From positions 1 through 64,000 of the forward strand of contig NZ_SSSR01000011.1 in assembly GCF_009469695.1 (NCBI RefSeq): 64,000 nt of DNA. Direction: 5' to 3'. Of this stretch, positions 16,435 through 26,229 are shown piece by piece (position 1 is the stretch's first letter; each line of letters begins with the position of its first letter). This DNA comes from Propionivibrio limicola. Its GTDB lineage: Bacteria; Pseudomonadota; Gammaproteobacteria; Burkholderiales; Rhodocyclaceae. The notes beneath the pieces are model-generated. The model did no database searches. It was not told the DNA's origin and saw nothing but the letters and a program-made list of their open reading frames with translations. The translations under genes and the position numbers were made by a program.

Positions 16435-17795
16435 TTGCGCGCTCCTTTTTCACCGTTGCCTTCCGGTTCAACCACGAGCAGCAGCCCTTCCACCGCCACG
16501 ATCCGCGCCGCCTCGCCATTCGCCAGCGGCGCCGACGTCCTCGCCCGCCAGCGCTCGCCAGAAGCCCGCACCCATCCCTCGCGCTCAATGTCCTCAAGCG
16601 CCAGCGCGGGCGCACCAAGCATTGCCTCGACCCCGGCCACAGCCGGACGGCGGCGGGCGCGCAGGGCAAGCGCACCGGCACCGCCGAGCACCAGCGCACT
16701 GACCGCGGCCAACGGCACGATGAAAGCCAGCGACACTTCGAGCCCCGGCACGTCGCCGTCGATCAACATGAGCGATCCGGCAATAAACGCCACGATGCCG
16801 CCGATGCCGAACGCGCCGAAACTCGGCACAAAAGCCTCGGTCACCATCAGCGCCATGCCCAGCAACAACAGCAACGCACCGACGGCATTGATCGGCACCA
16901 TGGCGAGCGCGTAAAGCGCGAGCAGCAGACAGATCGAACCGATAATGCCGGCCACGCCGAATCCCGGCGTGTAAAACTCGAACAGCAGCCCATAAACGCC
17001 GAGCATCAGCAGAATCAGCGCGATGTTCGGATCGGCAATCATCGCCAGCAAGCGTTCTTTCCAGTTCGGCGCGATCACTTCCACGTTCGCTCCGGCGAGG
17101 GCGAGCGTGATTTCACCGGAGGCCAGCGCCACCCGGCGCCCCTCCACACCGCGCAACAACTCCGGCAGATCAGCCGCCACCAGATCGATCACGTTCTGCT
17201 TGAGCGCCTCCTCGGCCGACAGGCTCTCTGCCTCGCGCACGGCGCGTTCGGCCCACTCGGCATTGCGTCCCCGCAATTGCGCCAGACTGCGGATGTAGGC
17301 GGCGGCGTCGTGGACGGATTTTTTCTCCAGGGTCGTTGCGGAGGAGGGAGAAGAGGCGCCGTTCTTGTCGGCCCCGTTTTTCCCCTGATCGGGCTTGCCG
17401 GCGCCGCCGATGCCGATCGCCACCGGCGTGGCCGCACCGAGATTGGTCCCCGGCGCCATTGCCGCGACATGGCTGGCATAAAGCAGATACGTGCCGGCAC
17501 TGGCGGCACGTGCACCGGCCGGCGCGACCCAGACGGCAACGGGAACGGGAGAGGCAAGCAACCCTTGGATCATTTCGCGCATCGCCGAATCGAGACCGCC
17601 CGGCGTATCGAGCTTGAGCACCAGCAGAGCGGCGCTGGCACGCTGCGCCTCGTCCAGCGCGCGTCCGAAATACGCCGCACTGGCCGGACTGATCGGACCG
17701 CCAATCTCGGCCACCTTGACCGTCGCCGGAAACGTTGGCAAGGCCAGCGATGACAGCAGCAAGGCGACCACAAGGACGAAAAGACGTTTCATCAT
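16431..17795 (-). CDS. NfeD-family membrane serine protease (long NfeD1b form)
   Basis: A 454-residue protein with a signal sequence (residues 1-23), a ClpP/SppA-like protease domain (~25-230), four or five membrane helices (~245-375) and a C-terminal OB-fold NfeD domain (~385-445). The [11 protein letters not shown] block carries the likely nucleophilic Ser, and the catalytic Lys is expected in the [17 protein letters not shown] region. Such proteins cleave the C-terminus of partner stomatins. It is translated just ahead of the slipin gene. Confidence 0.92.
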   Translation of the reverse strand: MMKRLFVLVVALLLSSLALPTFPATVKVAEIGGPISPASAAYFGRALDEAQRASAALLVLKLDTPGGLDSAMREMIQGLLASPVPVAVWVAPAGARAASAGTYLLYASHVAAMAPGTNLGAATPVAIGIGGAGKPDQGKNGADKNGASSPSSATTLEKKSVHDAAAYIRSLAQLRGRNAEWAERAVREAESLSAEEALKQNVIDLVAADLPELLRGVEGRRVALASGEITLALAGANVEVIAPNWKERLLAMIADPNIALILLMLGVYGLLFEFYTPGFGVAGIIGSICLLLALYALAMVPINAVGALLLLLGMALMVTEAFVPSFGAFGIGGIVAFIAGSLMLIDGDVPGLEVSLAFIVPLAAVSALVLGGAGALALRARRRPAVAGVEAMLGAPALALEDIEREGWVRASGERWRARTSAPLANGEAARIVAVEGLLLVVEPEGNGEKGARK

Positions 17796-17869
17796 CCCCT
17801 CGCACGGACATGGCCGGGATTCGGCCGTCTACCCACCATAGCAGCCGCGCGGAGGATTTTCCCGGCGGG

Positions 17870-17959
17870 TCAGAGCATCCACACTTCGCCCTCTTCGTCG
17901 GCAATCGCGATGCAATCACCGATGTGGAAAGGCTCGGTAAAAATAATCGGGAAGAAAAA
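17870..17959 (-). pseudogene. Possible remnant of an MscS-type channel gene
   Basis: On the minus strand these ~29 codons read FTEPFHIGDCIAIADEEGEV with flanking hydrophobic residues, then stop. The pattern PFxIGDxIxIxxxEGxV is the hallmark of the MscS beta domain. Nothing before or after it extends the similarity, so it looks like a leftover fragment. The match is short and based on recognition only; it could be coincidence. Confidence 0.35.
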
Positions 17960-18005
17960 GCGGCGGTCGCCATGCCGCCGCCGAAAAGGTGGTCGTTTCC
18001 GGGGG

Positions 18006-18443
18006 TCAGCGATAGACGAGTACGGGAACCTTCGAATGGGTAAGCACTTTTGTCGTCTCGCTGCCGAGCAACAGGGCGTGCACGCCATGCCGCCCATGCG
18101 ACGCCATGAAAATCAGATCGCAGCCGTTCTCGGCCGCCGTCGCGATGATCGCTTCATAGACCGCGCCAGGCGCATGCACGACCTTGGTGCACGCGACACC
18201 GGCCTCTGTGCACAGGCGCTCGACGAAACCGAGAATTTCCTGCGCCTCTTCCTCGGCCAGTTGCGCGAAACGTCCGGTGGCGTCGAAAACCAGCCCCTCG
18301 CTGGCATAGGATTCAGGATATTCCTTCATCACATGCACCGCCGTAATCGCGGCACCCGCCTCCTTGGCAAAAGACACCGCCGCGCGGACAGCGGCCTCGG
18401 AGAGCGGCGAACCATCAGTCGGCACGAGAACATGCTTGAACAT
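18006..18443 (-). CDS. Universal stress protein, UspA family
   Basis: A 145-residue single-domain Usp protein. It begins MFKHVLVPTDGSPLSEAA and carries the ATP-binding style ending FMASHGRHGVHALLLGSETT followed by VLTHSKVPVLVYR. The ATG at 18443 is chosen; GGAGGC lies just upstream and the longer frame has no conserved residues. Usp proteins bind nucleotides and support stress survival; the specific role here is unknown. Confidence 0.93.
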   Translation of the reverse strand: MFKHVLVPTDGSPLSEAAVRAAVSFAKEAGAAITAVHVMKEYPESYASEGLVFDATGRFAQLAEEEAQEILGFVERLCTEAGVACTKVVHAPGAVYEAIIATAAENGCDLIFMASHGRHGVHALLLGSETTKVLTHSKVPVLVYR

Positions 18444-18522
18444 AACGCCTCCTTGCGGATTGGTCGGGGGTGTGTAGTTAAACATAGACAGTGGCGCGCC
18501 GGATGTACATGCCTCGCCGGCG

Positions 18523-19086
18523 TTACCAGCTGCGCACACGCCCGGTGTCGACATGGACGAACTGCTCGCGCGGATAAAAGCCGACACCGCCGATCCGCGA
18601 CGACAGCGCCGCATCGCGCAGATCGCTCAACGGAACGCCAGCCAGCCGGATATCGATGGCTTTTCCTTCCATGTGCAGGCTGTGCTTGGCCACACCGCCG
18701 CTGCGCGTGTTGCGCAGGGTCGAATTGGTGGTCGGGCAACGGTAGCCGGAAATGATCTGGAATGGCGCCTCGCTGCCCAACTCGAGTTTCAAATGGTGCA
18801 GCAGATCGAAGAGTTGCGGATCCATCCGCCCCACTTCGCCGGAGTAATGGTCGCGCAGGAAGCGGTTCATCAGGGTCAGCGCTTCCGGCACGTACTGTTC
18901 GCCGAGTGCATAGACAACTTCGAGCCGTTCGCCGGTGTGGGTATGCGCAAAGGCGAGCGAACGCGCTCCGGCCTGCGTGGCCAAGACGGGACGAGCCAGC
19001 GGCAGGGCGACTCCGGCCACCGCCAGTTTCGCCATGTGATGAAGAAAATGACGGCGAGTGGGCTTGTGATGTTTCATGATCGGCAA
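18523..19086 (-). CDS. mepK: MepK-like (YcbK/DUF882) murein endopeptidase with Tat-type signal
   Basis: A 187-residue exported peptidase M15-like protein. The N-terminus TRRHFLHHMAKLAVAGVALP is a twin-arginine-type signal. The zinc site is visible as HSLHMEGKAIDI (HxxxxxxD) plus FVHVDTG near the C-terminus, after ISGYRCPTTN. E. coli MepK cleaves mDap-mDap cross-links. It lies 18 bases after an L,D-transpeptidase gene, the same pairing as E. coli ycbB-ycbK, so the two probably build and trim 3-3 cross-links. A second ATG at 19077 is equally possible as the start. Confidence 0.9.
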   Translation of the reverse strand: MPIMKHHKPTRRHFLHHMAKLAVAGVALPLARPVLATQAGARSLAFAHTHTGERLEVVYALGEQYVPEALTLMNRFLRDHYSGEVGRMDPQLFDLLHHLKLELGSEAPFQIISGYRCPTTNSTLRNTRSGGVAKHSLHMEGKAIDIRLAGVPLSDLRDAALSSRIGGVGFYPREQFVHVDTGRVRSW

Positions 19087-19104
19087 CCGGCAAAAAACGG
19101 GCGT

Positions 19105-20769
19105 TCATATTGCCTGTTTTTTGAGCAGAAGGGTAGCTTGTCCCTGCCGATTATCCTTCCGGTTGATTTGTTCGAGCGCCTCGTCGAGCCGCCGGTCCTG
19201 CCCGTAAATGTCGGGGAAGAAATGCACCACGCCCTGCTCATCAGCCAGCACCGTGTGGTAAGCGATCACCACCCGCACCGGTTCGCGCAGACGCAACGTC
19301 GATGACACGCCTTTGGCCATCACCTCGCGGATGCGCGCTTCATCCCAGGCCGGGTCGTTCTGGAGCACGAACATCGCCAGCGCGACCGGTTCCTCGACGC
19401 GGATGCAGCCGTGGCTGAAGTCGCGCCGGTCCTTCTCGAACAGCCGCGGCGTCGGCGTGTGGTGCAGGTAGATGTTGTCCTTGTTCGGGAAGACGAACTT
19501 GATGTCGCCCAAGGCATTCATCGGGCCCGGGCGCTGACGGATGCGCATCTGGCCGCGCTGCACGGCATCGAGCGATTCTCTCGACAGCCGCCGGCTCACC
19601 CGCCCGTCGCTGGCGACGAATTCAAAGCCCTGCTGATGAAAATAACCCGGCTCGCGGCGCAGCCTGGGCACGGTTTCGCCGCGAGCGATCGACGGCGGAA
19701 CGTTCCAGTACGGACTGAATTCGATGAAACGCATTTCCTCGTCGAACAGCGGCGTGCGCGTGTTGAGCGCCTTGCCGACGATGACTTTCATGTCCACCTT
19801 GATGTCGAGCCCGCCATCACGCACCTCGTAAGCCCGCAGCCGGAGCTCCGGCACATTGACCACGACCGTGCGCGGTGCATCGAGCAGCGGCGTCCACCGC
19901 AACCGCTCCATGGTCAGCTCGATCTGCCGCACGCGTACGGAAAGCGGCACGTTCAGCTGTTCCAGCGTGGCGCGACCAATCACGCCATCCGGCGTCAGGC
20001 CGTGACGCCGCTGAAACGATTTGACGGCATCCACCAACGCCCCCTCGTAGCGTGGCGGCGTCTTGCCATTCCAATCGGCAAGATCGCCGACGACGGACAG
20101 GCGCTGGGTCAGCAAATCCAGGCCGGCATACGGCTGCCGCGGTTCGAGCTTGCCGCCGGCGATGGCCGGCAACGGCGCCAGCCAAGCGGCCTCCGTCGCC
20201 GGATCGACGGCCAGCGCCCCGTAATGCGCGAGCGCCCGGCGCAGCCTGTCATAGAGCGGCAACGCCGGTGCGGCGCGCGCTGCCGCGTCGGGCAAGCGCC
20301 CTTCGGCCACGGCGGCGCGCAGATAGGCCGCCGGATTGAAGGCGTCGATGGGACGCACGACAAAGTTTTCCTCGATCTGGCGCGGATCGATCTGGCCGGA
20401 ATGTAAATCGGAAAGATAGCGCTGCATCGCCTCAGTCAATGCGTCGTCGAGGCGGCTGATCGTCTCGGCCGGCAACACGACTCCCTCGTTCGTCGCCGCC
20501 AGCGTCCGACCGAGCAATTCGGCGTGATAGTTCTCCGCTTTCAGCCCGTCCTGCGCCGCCGATTGCAGGGTTTTGACCGCCAGCCATGCCTGCTGGTGCG
20601 GCCGCCCACCGTCGAACCACAGCGGTTCATCGGCCGCGGAAGCACCTGCGCCGAGCGCCATGCAGCAGAAAACTGCGACCACGCGCCCCCCTCGACGCAG
20701 CCGTTCACCGACAAACCCCGTCAATCCGGAAGGGCGCACTTGAACTCCCCTTTTTGTGCATGTCTTCAT
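19105..20769 (-). CDS. ldtD: L,D-transpeptidase of the LdtD/YcbB family
   Basis: A 554-residue periplasmic enzyme that forms 3-3 peptidoglycan cross-links. A signal segment (~28-46, ending ASA-AD) is followed by a long N-terminal domain, a peptidoglycan-binding repeat (~240-275, FQRRHGLTPDGVIGRATL) and the YkuD catalytic domain with DFSHGCIRVEEP, which holds the nucleophilic Cys and partner His. Length is slightly below E. coli LdtD (615). It is transcribed ahead of the mepK-like gene. Confidence 0.92.
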   Translation of the reverse strand: MKTCTKRGVQVRPSGLTGFVGERLRRGGRVVAVFCCMALGAGASAADEPLWFDGGRPHQQAWLAVKTLQSAAQDGLKAENYHAELLGRTLAATNEGVVLPAETISRLDDALTEAMQRYLSDLHSGQIDPRQIEENFVVRPIDAFNPAAYLRAAVAEGRLPDAAARAAPALPLYDRLRRALAHYGALAVDPATEAAWLAPLPAIAGGKLEPRQPYAGLDLLTQRLSVVGDLADWNGKTPPRYEGALVDAVKSFQRRHGLTPDGVIGRATLEQLNVPLSVRVRQIELTMERLRWTPLLDAPRTVVVNVPELRLRAYEVRDGGLDIKVDMKVIVGKALNTRTPLFDEEMRFIEFSPYWNVPPSIARGETVPRLRREPGYFHQQGFEFVASDGRVSRRLSRESLDAVQRGQMRIRQRPGPMNALGDIKFVFPNKDNIYLHHTPTPRLFEKDRRDFSHGCIRVEEPVALAMFVLQNDPAWDEARIREVMAKGVSSTLRLREPVRVVIAYHTVLADEQGVVHFFPDIYGQDRRLDEALEQINRKDNRQGQATLLLKKQAI

Positions 20770-20894
20770 TGATCAGCCTAAACCATGATTTCGTTCTCGG
20801 CCAACGTTCCAAAAAGGCGTGACGCCGGGGAAATCGTCTATGCTGAAAATACGCTGTGCCTGCCTTGACCGTCCAAAACAACAAAGGACCGACC

Positions 20895-23279
20895 ATGCCC
20901 ACCGTCAACGCACTCGACGCGCAAATGCTCTACCAGCACTGCGATCCGTCCCACCTCCCGTTCGAAACGACCGACGACCTTGCCGCCGCCACCGAGATCG
21001 TCGGCCAGGAGCGTGCCGTCGACGCGATCCGGCTCGGTCTCGACATGCGTCATCCCGGCTACAACCTCTTCGTGCTCGGCGATGCCGGCAGCGGCCGCCA
21101 TTCGGCCGTGCGCCGGCTGCTCGAAGCCAAGGCCACACAGGAACCGCTGCCCAGCGACTGGTGTTACATCAACAACTTCGCCGAGCCGAACAAGCCGCGC
21201 CTGCTCAGTGTGCCGGCCGGGCGTGGCGGCAAGCTCAAGCGCGACATGCAGCAATTCGTCGCCGAATTGTCGAAAGCGATTTCAGCGGCTTTCGAGAGCG
21301 ATGAATACCGTTCGCGCCTCGAAGCCATCAACGAGACGTTCAAGGCGCGCGAGGAAAAGGCCTTGCAGGAACTGGCCCGTGACGCCACCGACAACGGCAT
21401 CGTCCTCGTGCGCACGCCACATGGTTTCATCTTCGCGCCCCTGTCCGGCGAGGAGCCGATGGAGCCGCCCGAATTCGACAAGCTGCCCGATGCCGAGCGC
21501 GCACGCATCGGCGATCTGATCAAAACCTTCAGCGAGCGCCTGAAGCAACTGATGGTGCAATTTCCGCGCTGGCGGCGCGAGGTACAGGCGCAGATCAAGG
21601 AGGCGAGCCGGGAGACGCTGAGCCTCGCCGTCGGTCACCTGATCGAGGAACTGAAGGACGAGTACCAGGACCTGCCGGACGTCCTCCACTTTCTCGACGA
21701 GGTGATGCACGACATCGTCGAGGAAGGCGAACAACTGCGCGAACAGCCGCGCGGCGAGGGCGACGCGTCGAACATGGTCGTCAGCGGTGGCCTGTCGACA
21801 CTGCGCTATCAGGTCAATCTGCTCGTCGACAATTCGGAGGCCAAAACGGCACCGATCATCTTCGAGGACAACCCGATCTACCCGAACCTCGTCGGCCGCG
21901 TCGACCACATCTCGCAGATGGGCACGCTGTTGACCAACTTCACGCTGATCAAGCCCGGCGCGCTGCAACGCGCCAACGGCGGCTACCTCGTGCTCGACGC
22001 GCTGAAGGTGCTGCTCCAGCCTTACGCCTGGGAGGGTCTGAAACGGTCGTTGCGTTCGGGACAGGTGCACATCGAATCGCTCGGGCAGGCGTACGGGCTG
22101 ATCAGCACGATCTCGCTCGAACCGCAGCCGATGCCGATCAACCTGAAGGTGCTGCTGATCGGCGAGCGGCGCATCTACTACCTGCTCAAGGCGCTCGACC
22201 CGGAATTTGCCGAACTGTTCAAGATCGGCGCCGACTTCGAAAGCGAGCTGGTACGCGACGCGACCAACACCCGCCTCTACGCCGAATACATCGCCACGCT
22301 GGCCCGCCAAGCCGGGTTGCGCCCCTTCGAGCGCGACGCCGTGGCCCGCGTCATCGAGCATACGGCACGGCTGTGCGGCGACGCCGAGCGGCTATGCACG
22401 AGCCGCTGGAAAGTCTCCGATCTGCTGCAGGAAGCCGACCACTGGGCCGGTAGTGCCGGGCGCCCGACCGTACGCCGGGAGGACATCGAAACGGCACTCG
22501 CCGCCAGCCTCCGCCGCGCCGACCGCATCCGCAGCAAGTATCAGGAAGAAATCCTGCGCGACACGCTGCTCATCTCGGTGAGCGGCGAGCGCATCGGCCA
22601 GATCAATGGCCTCGCCGTCGTGGCGCTCGACGACTTCCGCTTCGCGCATCCGGTGCGCATCACGGCGACGGCGCGCGTCGGCAGCGGCGATGTGATCGAC
22701 ATCGAGCGCGAAACGGAACTCGGCGGTCCGATCCATTCGAAGGGTGTCTTGATCCTCTCCTCCTTCCTCGGCGCGCGCTACGCCCGCACCGTGCCGCTGT
22801 CGCTCGACGCCAGCCTCGTTTTCGAGCAGTCGTACGGGCCGATCGAGGGCGACAGCGCGTCGATGGCCGAACTGTGCGCCCTGCTCTCGGTGCTCGCCAA
22901 AACGCCGATCCGCCAGTCGCTGGCCATCACCGGCTCGGTCAATCAGTTCGGCGACGCGCAGGCCATCGGCGGCGTCAATGAAAAGATCGAAGGTTTCTTC
23001 GACATCTGCCAAGCGCGCGGCCTGGCCGGCGACCAGGGCGTGCTGATTCCGGCCGCCAACGTCAAGCACCTGATGTTGCGCCAGGACATCATCGACGCCT
23101 GCACCGCCGGCCGCTTCGCTGTCTTCCCGTACAACAATGTCGATGAAGCGATCGAACGGTTGACCGGCGTCCCGGCCGACACCATCAACGCCCAAGTCGC
23201 CGCCCAACTGACCGAGCTTTCCGAGCTGCGCAAGGCCTTCGCGGAATCGAATGACAAAGGAGGAAAGGATCGCGGCTGA
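20895..23279 (+). CDS. Lon-like AAA-family ATP-dependent protease
   Basis: A 794-residue protein of the AAA_32 / S16 Lon-like group (YcbZ/LonB-like). The nucleotide-binding loop is GDAGSGRHSAVRRLL, with Arg in place of the usual Walker A Lys as often seen in this subgroup. ANGGYLVLDALKVLL is the Walker B region. The C-terminal protease domain has the Ser-Lys dyad: the Ser in EGDSASMAEL (~655) and Lys in IGGVNEKIEGF. No membrane segment is seen. The ATG at 20895 with AAAGGA upstream is preferred to a GTG at 20856. Confidence 0.92.
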   Translation: MPTVNALDAQMLYQHCDPSHLPFETTDDLAAATEIVGQERAVDAIRLGLDMRHPGYNLFVLGDAGSGRHSAVRRLLEAKATQEPLPSDWCYINNFAEPNKPRLLSVPAGRGGKLKRDMQQFVAELSKAISAAFESDEYRSRLEAINETFKAREEKALQELARDATDNGIVLVRTPHGFIFAPLSGEEPMEPPEFDKLPDAERARIGDLIKTFSERLKQLMVQFPRWRREVQAQIKEASRETLSLAVGHLIEELKDEYQDLPDVLHFLDEVMHDIVEEGEQLREQPRGEGDASNMVVSGGLSTLRYQVNLLVDNSEAKTAPIIFEDNPIYPNLVGRVDHISQMGTLLTNFTLIKPGALQRANGGYLVLDALKVLLQPYAWEGLKRSLRSGQVHIESLGQAYGLISTISLEPQPMPINLKVLLIGERRIYYLLKALDPEFAELFKIGADFESELVRDATNTRLYAEYIATLARQAGLRPFERDAVARVIEHTARLCGDAERLCTSRWKVSDLLQEADHWAGSAGRPTVRREDIETALAASLRRADRIRSKYQEEILRDTLLISVSGERIGQINGLAVVALDDFRFAHPVRITATARVGSGDVIDIERETELGGPIHSKGVLILSSFLGARYARTVPLSLDASLVFEQSYGPIEGDSASMAELCALLSVLAKTPIRQSLAITGSVNQFGDAQAIGGVNEKIEGFFDICQARGLAGDQGVLIPAANVKHLMLRQDIIDACTAGRFAVFPYNNVDEAIERLTGVPADTINAQVAAQLTELSELRKAFAESNDKGGKDRG

Positions 23280-23300
23280 ACCGCTTTCAACCCAAACCCC

Positions 23301-23379
23301 TCACCACAGAGACACAGAGGCACAGAGGCACAGAGAAGATCGATAAAATCCTTTCTCTGTGCCTCTATGTCTCTGTGGG
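23301..23379. repeat. ACAGAG-type hairpin repeat, type B copy 3
   Basis: Left arm TCACCACAGAGACACAGAGG with further GCACAGAG units pairs with TTTCTCTGTGCCTC and TATGTCTCTGTGGG on the right, about 30 bases each with few mismatches. It is closest to copy 1 at 8270 but with an extra unit. It lies after the Lon-like gene and ahead of the SYLF gene. Confidence 0.9.
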
Positions 23380-23490
23380 TCGACTATGGTGTACAAGCGG
23401 GGGTGTCTCGCCAATGGAATAGACAGTACGCCGTCGGCGTGTTCGCCGCGCCGTCCATGTCCATGCAACGCATTCCACCAGGAGTACAAC

Positions 23491-24051
23491 ATGACAAAAA
23501 CATTCAACCGAATCGTGCGATTTCTCATCGTAACGCTGACAGCGGCAATCGCTTTGACTGGCATGTCGCCCGCCGGCGCCGCTGACAAAAATCTGCTCAC
23601 CCAGGATGCGAAAGCCGCTCTGCAATCGCTGTACAAAACGCATCCGGGCGCCAAAACGCTCGGCGCACAGGCCGCCGGCATTCTGGTCTTCCCGAAGATC
23701 GTCCGCGCCGGATTCGTTGTCGGTGGATCCGGCGGCGAGGGCGTGCTGTTCAAGAAGGAGAAGGCCCATTCGTACTACAGTTCCGGCAGCGCTTCGGTCG
23801 GGCTGCAGGCCGGCATGCAGTCGTTCGGCTACGCGGTATTCTTCCTGACCGAAAAGGATCTCAAGAACTTCCAGAACAGCAAGGGTTGGGATATCGGCGC
23901 GGCCCCCACGGTAGTCGTCATCGACGCCGGCGCAGGCAAGGAATTCAATACCGCGACGGCCAAGAAGGGCATCTATGCGTTCGTCTTCAACCAGGAAGGA
24001 TTGATGGCGGGCATGGCGCTGCAAGGGCAGAAGATCACCCGGATCAAATAA
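23491..24051 (+). CDS. SYLF-domain (YSC84-like) lipid-binding exported protein
   Basis: A 186-residue protein with a signal peptide (about residues 1-30, ending in ALTGMSPAGAA) and a SYLF/Ysc84 domain: KTLGAQAAGILVFPKIVRAG, VGGSGGEGVLFKK, YYSSGSASVGLQAGMQSFGY and an ending GLMAGMALQGQKITRI. Family members bind phosphoinositides or other lipids; bacterial roles are poorly known. The ATG at 23491 has AGGAG 8 bases upstream. Confidence 0.93.
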   Translation: MTKTFNRIVRFLIVTLTAAIALTGMSPAGAADKNLLTQDAKAALQSLYKTHPGAKTLGAQAAGILVFPKIVRAGFVVGGSGGEGVLFKKEKAHSYYSSGSASVGLQAGMQSFGYAVFFLTEKDLKNFQNSKGWDIGAAPTVVVIDAGAGKEFNTATAKKGIYAFVFNQEGLMAGMALQGQKITRIK

Positions 24052-24261
24052 GCGGTCATCTGGCCGTCCCTCGTGCTTGACGGCCAAGGAAGACAGGTTG
24101 CTGCCGCCGTGGCCACCCGCAAGCCTGACCAGACCTTGTCACAGAATGACCGCGTTACCTGGAATGACTTGCGGCCGATCGTCCACTCCTGGGCTAAGCA
24201 GTTCCGTCAGGGACTCGACGAATTGCGCGGCCAGACTGTTCGTTGAACGGCTCTTAGCAGG

Positions 24262-24301
24262 AGCGAAGCGCGCCGCGTTCTTTCCGGCGCGCTCGCTTTT
24301 T
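24262..24301 (+). terminator. Intrinsic terminator after the SYLF gene
   Basis: AGCGCGCC (24267-24274) and GGCGCGCT (24285-24292) form a perfect stem that extends with one bulge to AGCG/CGCT, followed by five Ts. The rest of the 24,052-24,311 gap shows no gene. It lies between two convergent transcription units. Confidence 0.75.
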
Positions 24302-24311
24302 GCGGCAACCG

Positions 24312-25601
24312 TCACCGGAACAGCGCGGCAACAACGTCAGGATTCGACGGGAAATAGAGGTGCATGTAACTGGCCGTCAGGCGCTTCCGACGATAGACCG
24401 CTTCGCCTGGACGGCCGTCGGCGCGCGTCGTGATGCAGCACGGTTCACGCGGGGTTTCCGTTCGTGAGTAGTGGAAGGCATGCCCGCGCAGCACGCCTTC
24501 GGGCAACGCGGCTTCCTGCATGCCAAGTCCGGCCAGCCGTTTCTGCATGACGACCTGGCCCGGCAACAGGCCGGCGAGCGGAAATTCGTTGCCGTCGACA
24601 TCGCGCATCGATGCGAACAGCGCCATCATGCCGCCGCACTCGGCGAGCAGCGGCTTGCCGGCGTCGAAATGCGCCGCCAGCTCGGCCCATAAGGACTGAT
24701 TCGCCATCAGCCTGGGACCGTGTAATTCCGGGTAACCGCCCGGCAGCCAGACGGCGTCGCAGGCGGGCAGCGCCGCATCGACGAGCGGCGAGAAATAGGT
24801 GAGCGTCGCGCCAAGCCGTTGCAGGCAATCAACGTTGGCCGAGTAGAGGAAACAGAACGCCGCGTCCTGCGCGACAGCGATTGTCTTGCCCCGCAAGAGC
24901 GGCGGGATAGCCGGCGGCGGCACGTCGGCAAATTCAACGGGCGGCGGCAGTTGCGCGGCCGCCGTCGTCGCCAGCAAATCGGCCATGCGGTCGATGCGCT
25001 GCATCAGCCCGTCGATTTCGGCGGCCGGCAGCAGGCCGAGGTGACGCTCGGGCATCGCCGCCTCGGCATCGCGCGGCAGGTGACCGTACCAGGCGATGTC
25101 CGCCGGCAGGCTCTTTTCCAGCAGTTCAGCGTGATAGGCGCTGCCAACGCGGTTGGCGAAGGCGGCCTTGAGCGGCGTGCCGGGCTGGTAGTTTTTCAGG
25201 CCGTAGGCGATGGCGCCGAAGCTGTTGGCCATCGAGGCGCCGTCGATCACGGCCAGAATCGGCAGACCGAGCTGGCGCGCCAGTTCGGCGGCCGACGGGC
25301 TGCCGTCGTAAAGCCCCATGACGCCTTCGACGAGAATCAGGTCGGCGTCGCGTGCCGCTTCGGCCAATCGCCAGGCAATGTCGGCCGCGCTACACATCCA
25401 CAGATCGACGTTCTGGCACGGCGCGCCGCTGGCGATGGCGTGAATCTGCGGATCAAGGAAGTCGGGACCGCACTTGAAAACGCGCACCTTGCGGCCGAGC
25501 CGGGTGTGCAGGCGGGCCAGCGCGGCGACGACGGTGGTTTTGCCTTGGCCGGAAGCCGGCGCGGCAACGAGAAAAGCGGGGCAGGAAATGTTTGGCGCCA
25601 T
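24312..25601 (-). CDS. cbiA: Cobyrinate a,c-diamide synthase
   Basis: A 429-residue glutamine-dependent amidotransferase that amidates the a and c side chains of cobyrinic acid. The N-terminal P-loop is APASGQGKTTVVAALA. The C-terminal glutaminase half has the nucleophile Cys in LLAECGGMMALF and the conserved HLYFPSNP near the end. CDAVWLPGGYPELH is typical of CbiA/CobB. The ATG at 25601 is chosen since the upstream frame is only a shadow of cobO. It is the last gene of the btuB-btuC-btuD-cobO-cbiA unit. Confidence 0.95.
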   Translation of the reverse strand: MAPNISCPAFLVAAPASGQGKTTVVAALARLHTRLGRKVRVFKCGPDFLDPQIHAIASGAPCQNVDLWMCSAADIAWRLAEAARDADLILVEGVMGLYDGSPSAAELARQLGLPILAVIDGASMANSFGAIAYGLKNYQPGTPLKAAFANRVGSAYHAELLEKSLPADIAWYGHLPRDAEAAMPERHLGLLPAAEIDGLMQRIDRMADLLATTAAAQLPPPVEFADVPPPAIPPLLRGKTIAVAQDAAFCFLYSANVDCLQRLGATLTYFSPLVDAALPACDAVWLPGGYPELHGPRLMANQSLWAELAAHFDAGKPLLAECGGMMALFASMRDVDGNEFPLAGLLPGQVVMQKRLAGLGMQEAALPEGVLRGHAFHYSRTETPREPCCITTRADGRPGEAVYRRKRLTASYMHLYFPSNPDVVAALFR

Positions 25602-25603
25602 GC

Positions 25604-26224
25604 TCACCACTCCAGTCCGGGCATGGCTTTGACGCCGGCCTTGAAGGCATGCTTGACCAGCGTCATGTCGGTCACCGTATCGGCGGCGGCGACCAGCGCT
25701 TCCGGCGCCGCCCGCCCGGTGATGATCACATGCTGCATCTTCGGCCGCGCCGCGAGCACTTCCAGCACGGCCGGCAATTGCAGCCAGCCGTACTTGAAGG
25801 CGTAGGTCATCTCGTCGAGCACGACAAGGCCGATCGCCGGATCGTTCAGGTAGCGGCAAGCCAGCGCCCACGCCGCCTGCGCCGTCGCCACATCGCGGTC
25901 GAGATTCTGGATTTCCCAGGTAAAGCCCTCGCCGGTGACGTGCCAGTGCAGCGCCTCCGGCATGGCCTTGGCGGCCTGCTGAAAAAACGCCTCCTCGCCG
26001 GTATCGGAACGCCCCTTGACGAACTGGATGACGGCGACTTTCATGCCGTGCCCGAGCGCGCGGGCGACGACGCCGAACGCCGCCGAGGACTTGCCCTTGC
26101 CGTTGCCGGTATTGACGACCAGCACGCCGCGCTCTTCCTGCGCGGCGGCGATGGCGCCGTCGACCACCGCCTTCTTGCGCGCCATGCGCTCGGCGTGGCG
26201 TTCTTCCTTGCTTGATTCGCTCAT
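25604..26224 (-). CDS. cobO: Cob(I)yrinic acid a,c-diamide adenosyltransferase (CobO/BtuR)
   Basis: A 206-residue ATP:corrinoid adenosyltransferase that attaches the 5'-deoxyadenosyl group to Co(I). Motifs: VVNTGNGKGKSSAAFGVVAR (P-loop type), QFVKGRSDTGEE, WALACRYL and VVLDEMTYAFKYGWL. The ATG at 26224 lies after the btuD stop; an in-frame GTG nine bases earlier is possible. Its end lies two bases from the cbiA start. It serves both de novo synthesis and salvage. Confidence 0.95.
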   Translation of the reverse strand: MSESSKEERHAERMARKKAVVDGAIAAAQEERGVLVVNTGNGKGKSSAAFGVVARALGHGMKVAVIQFVKGRSDTGEEAFFQQAAKAMPEALHWHVTGEGFTWEIQNLDRDVATAQAAWALACRYLNDPAIGLVVLDEMTYAFKYGWLQLPAVLEVLAARPKMQHVIITGRAAPEALVAAADTVTDMTLVKHAFKAGVKAMPGLEW

Positions 26225-26229
26225 GGCAT

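Noticed and set aside
24052-24261. Possible small gene after the SYLF protein
   Set aside because: No frame here has a ribosome-binding site with recognisable protein character; only the terminator is supported.
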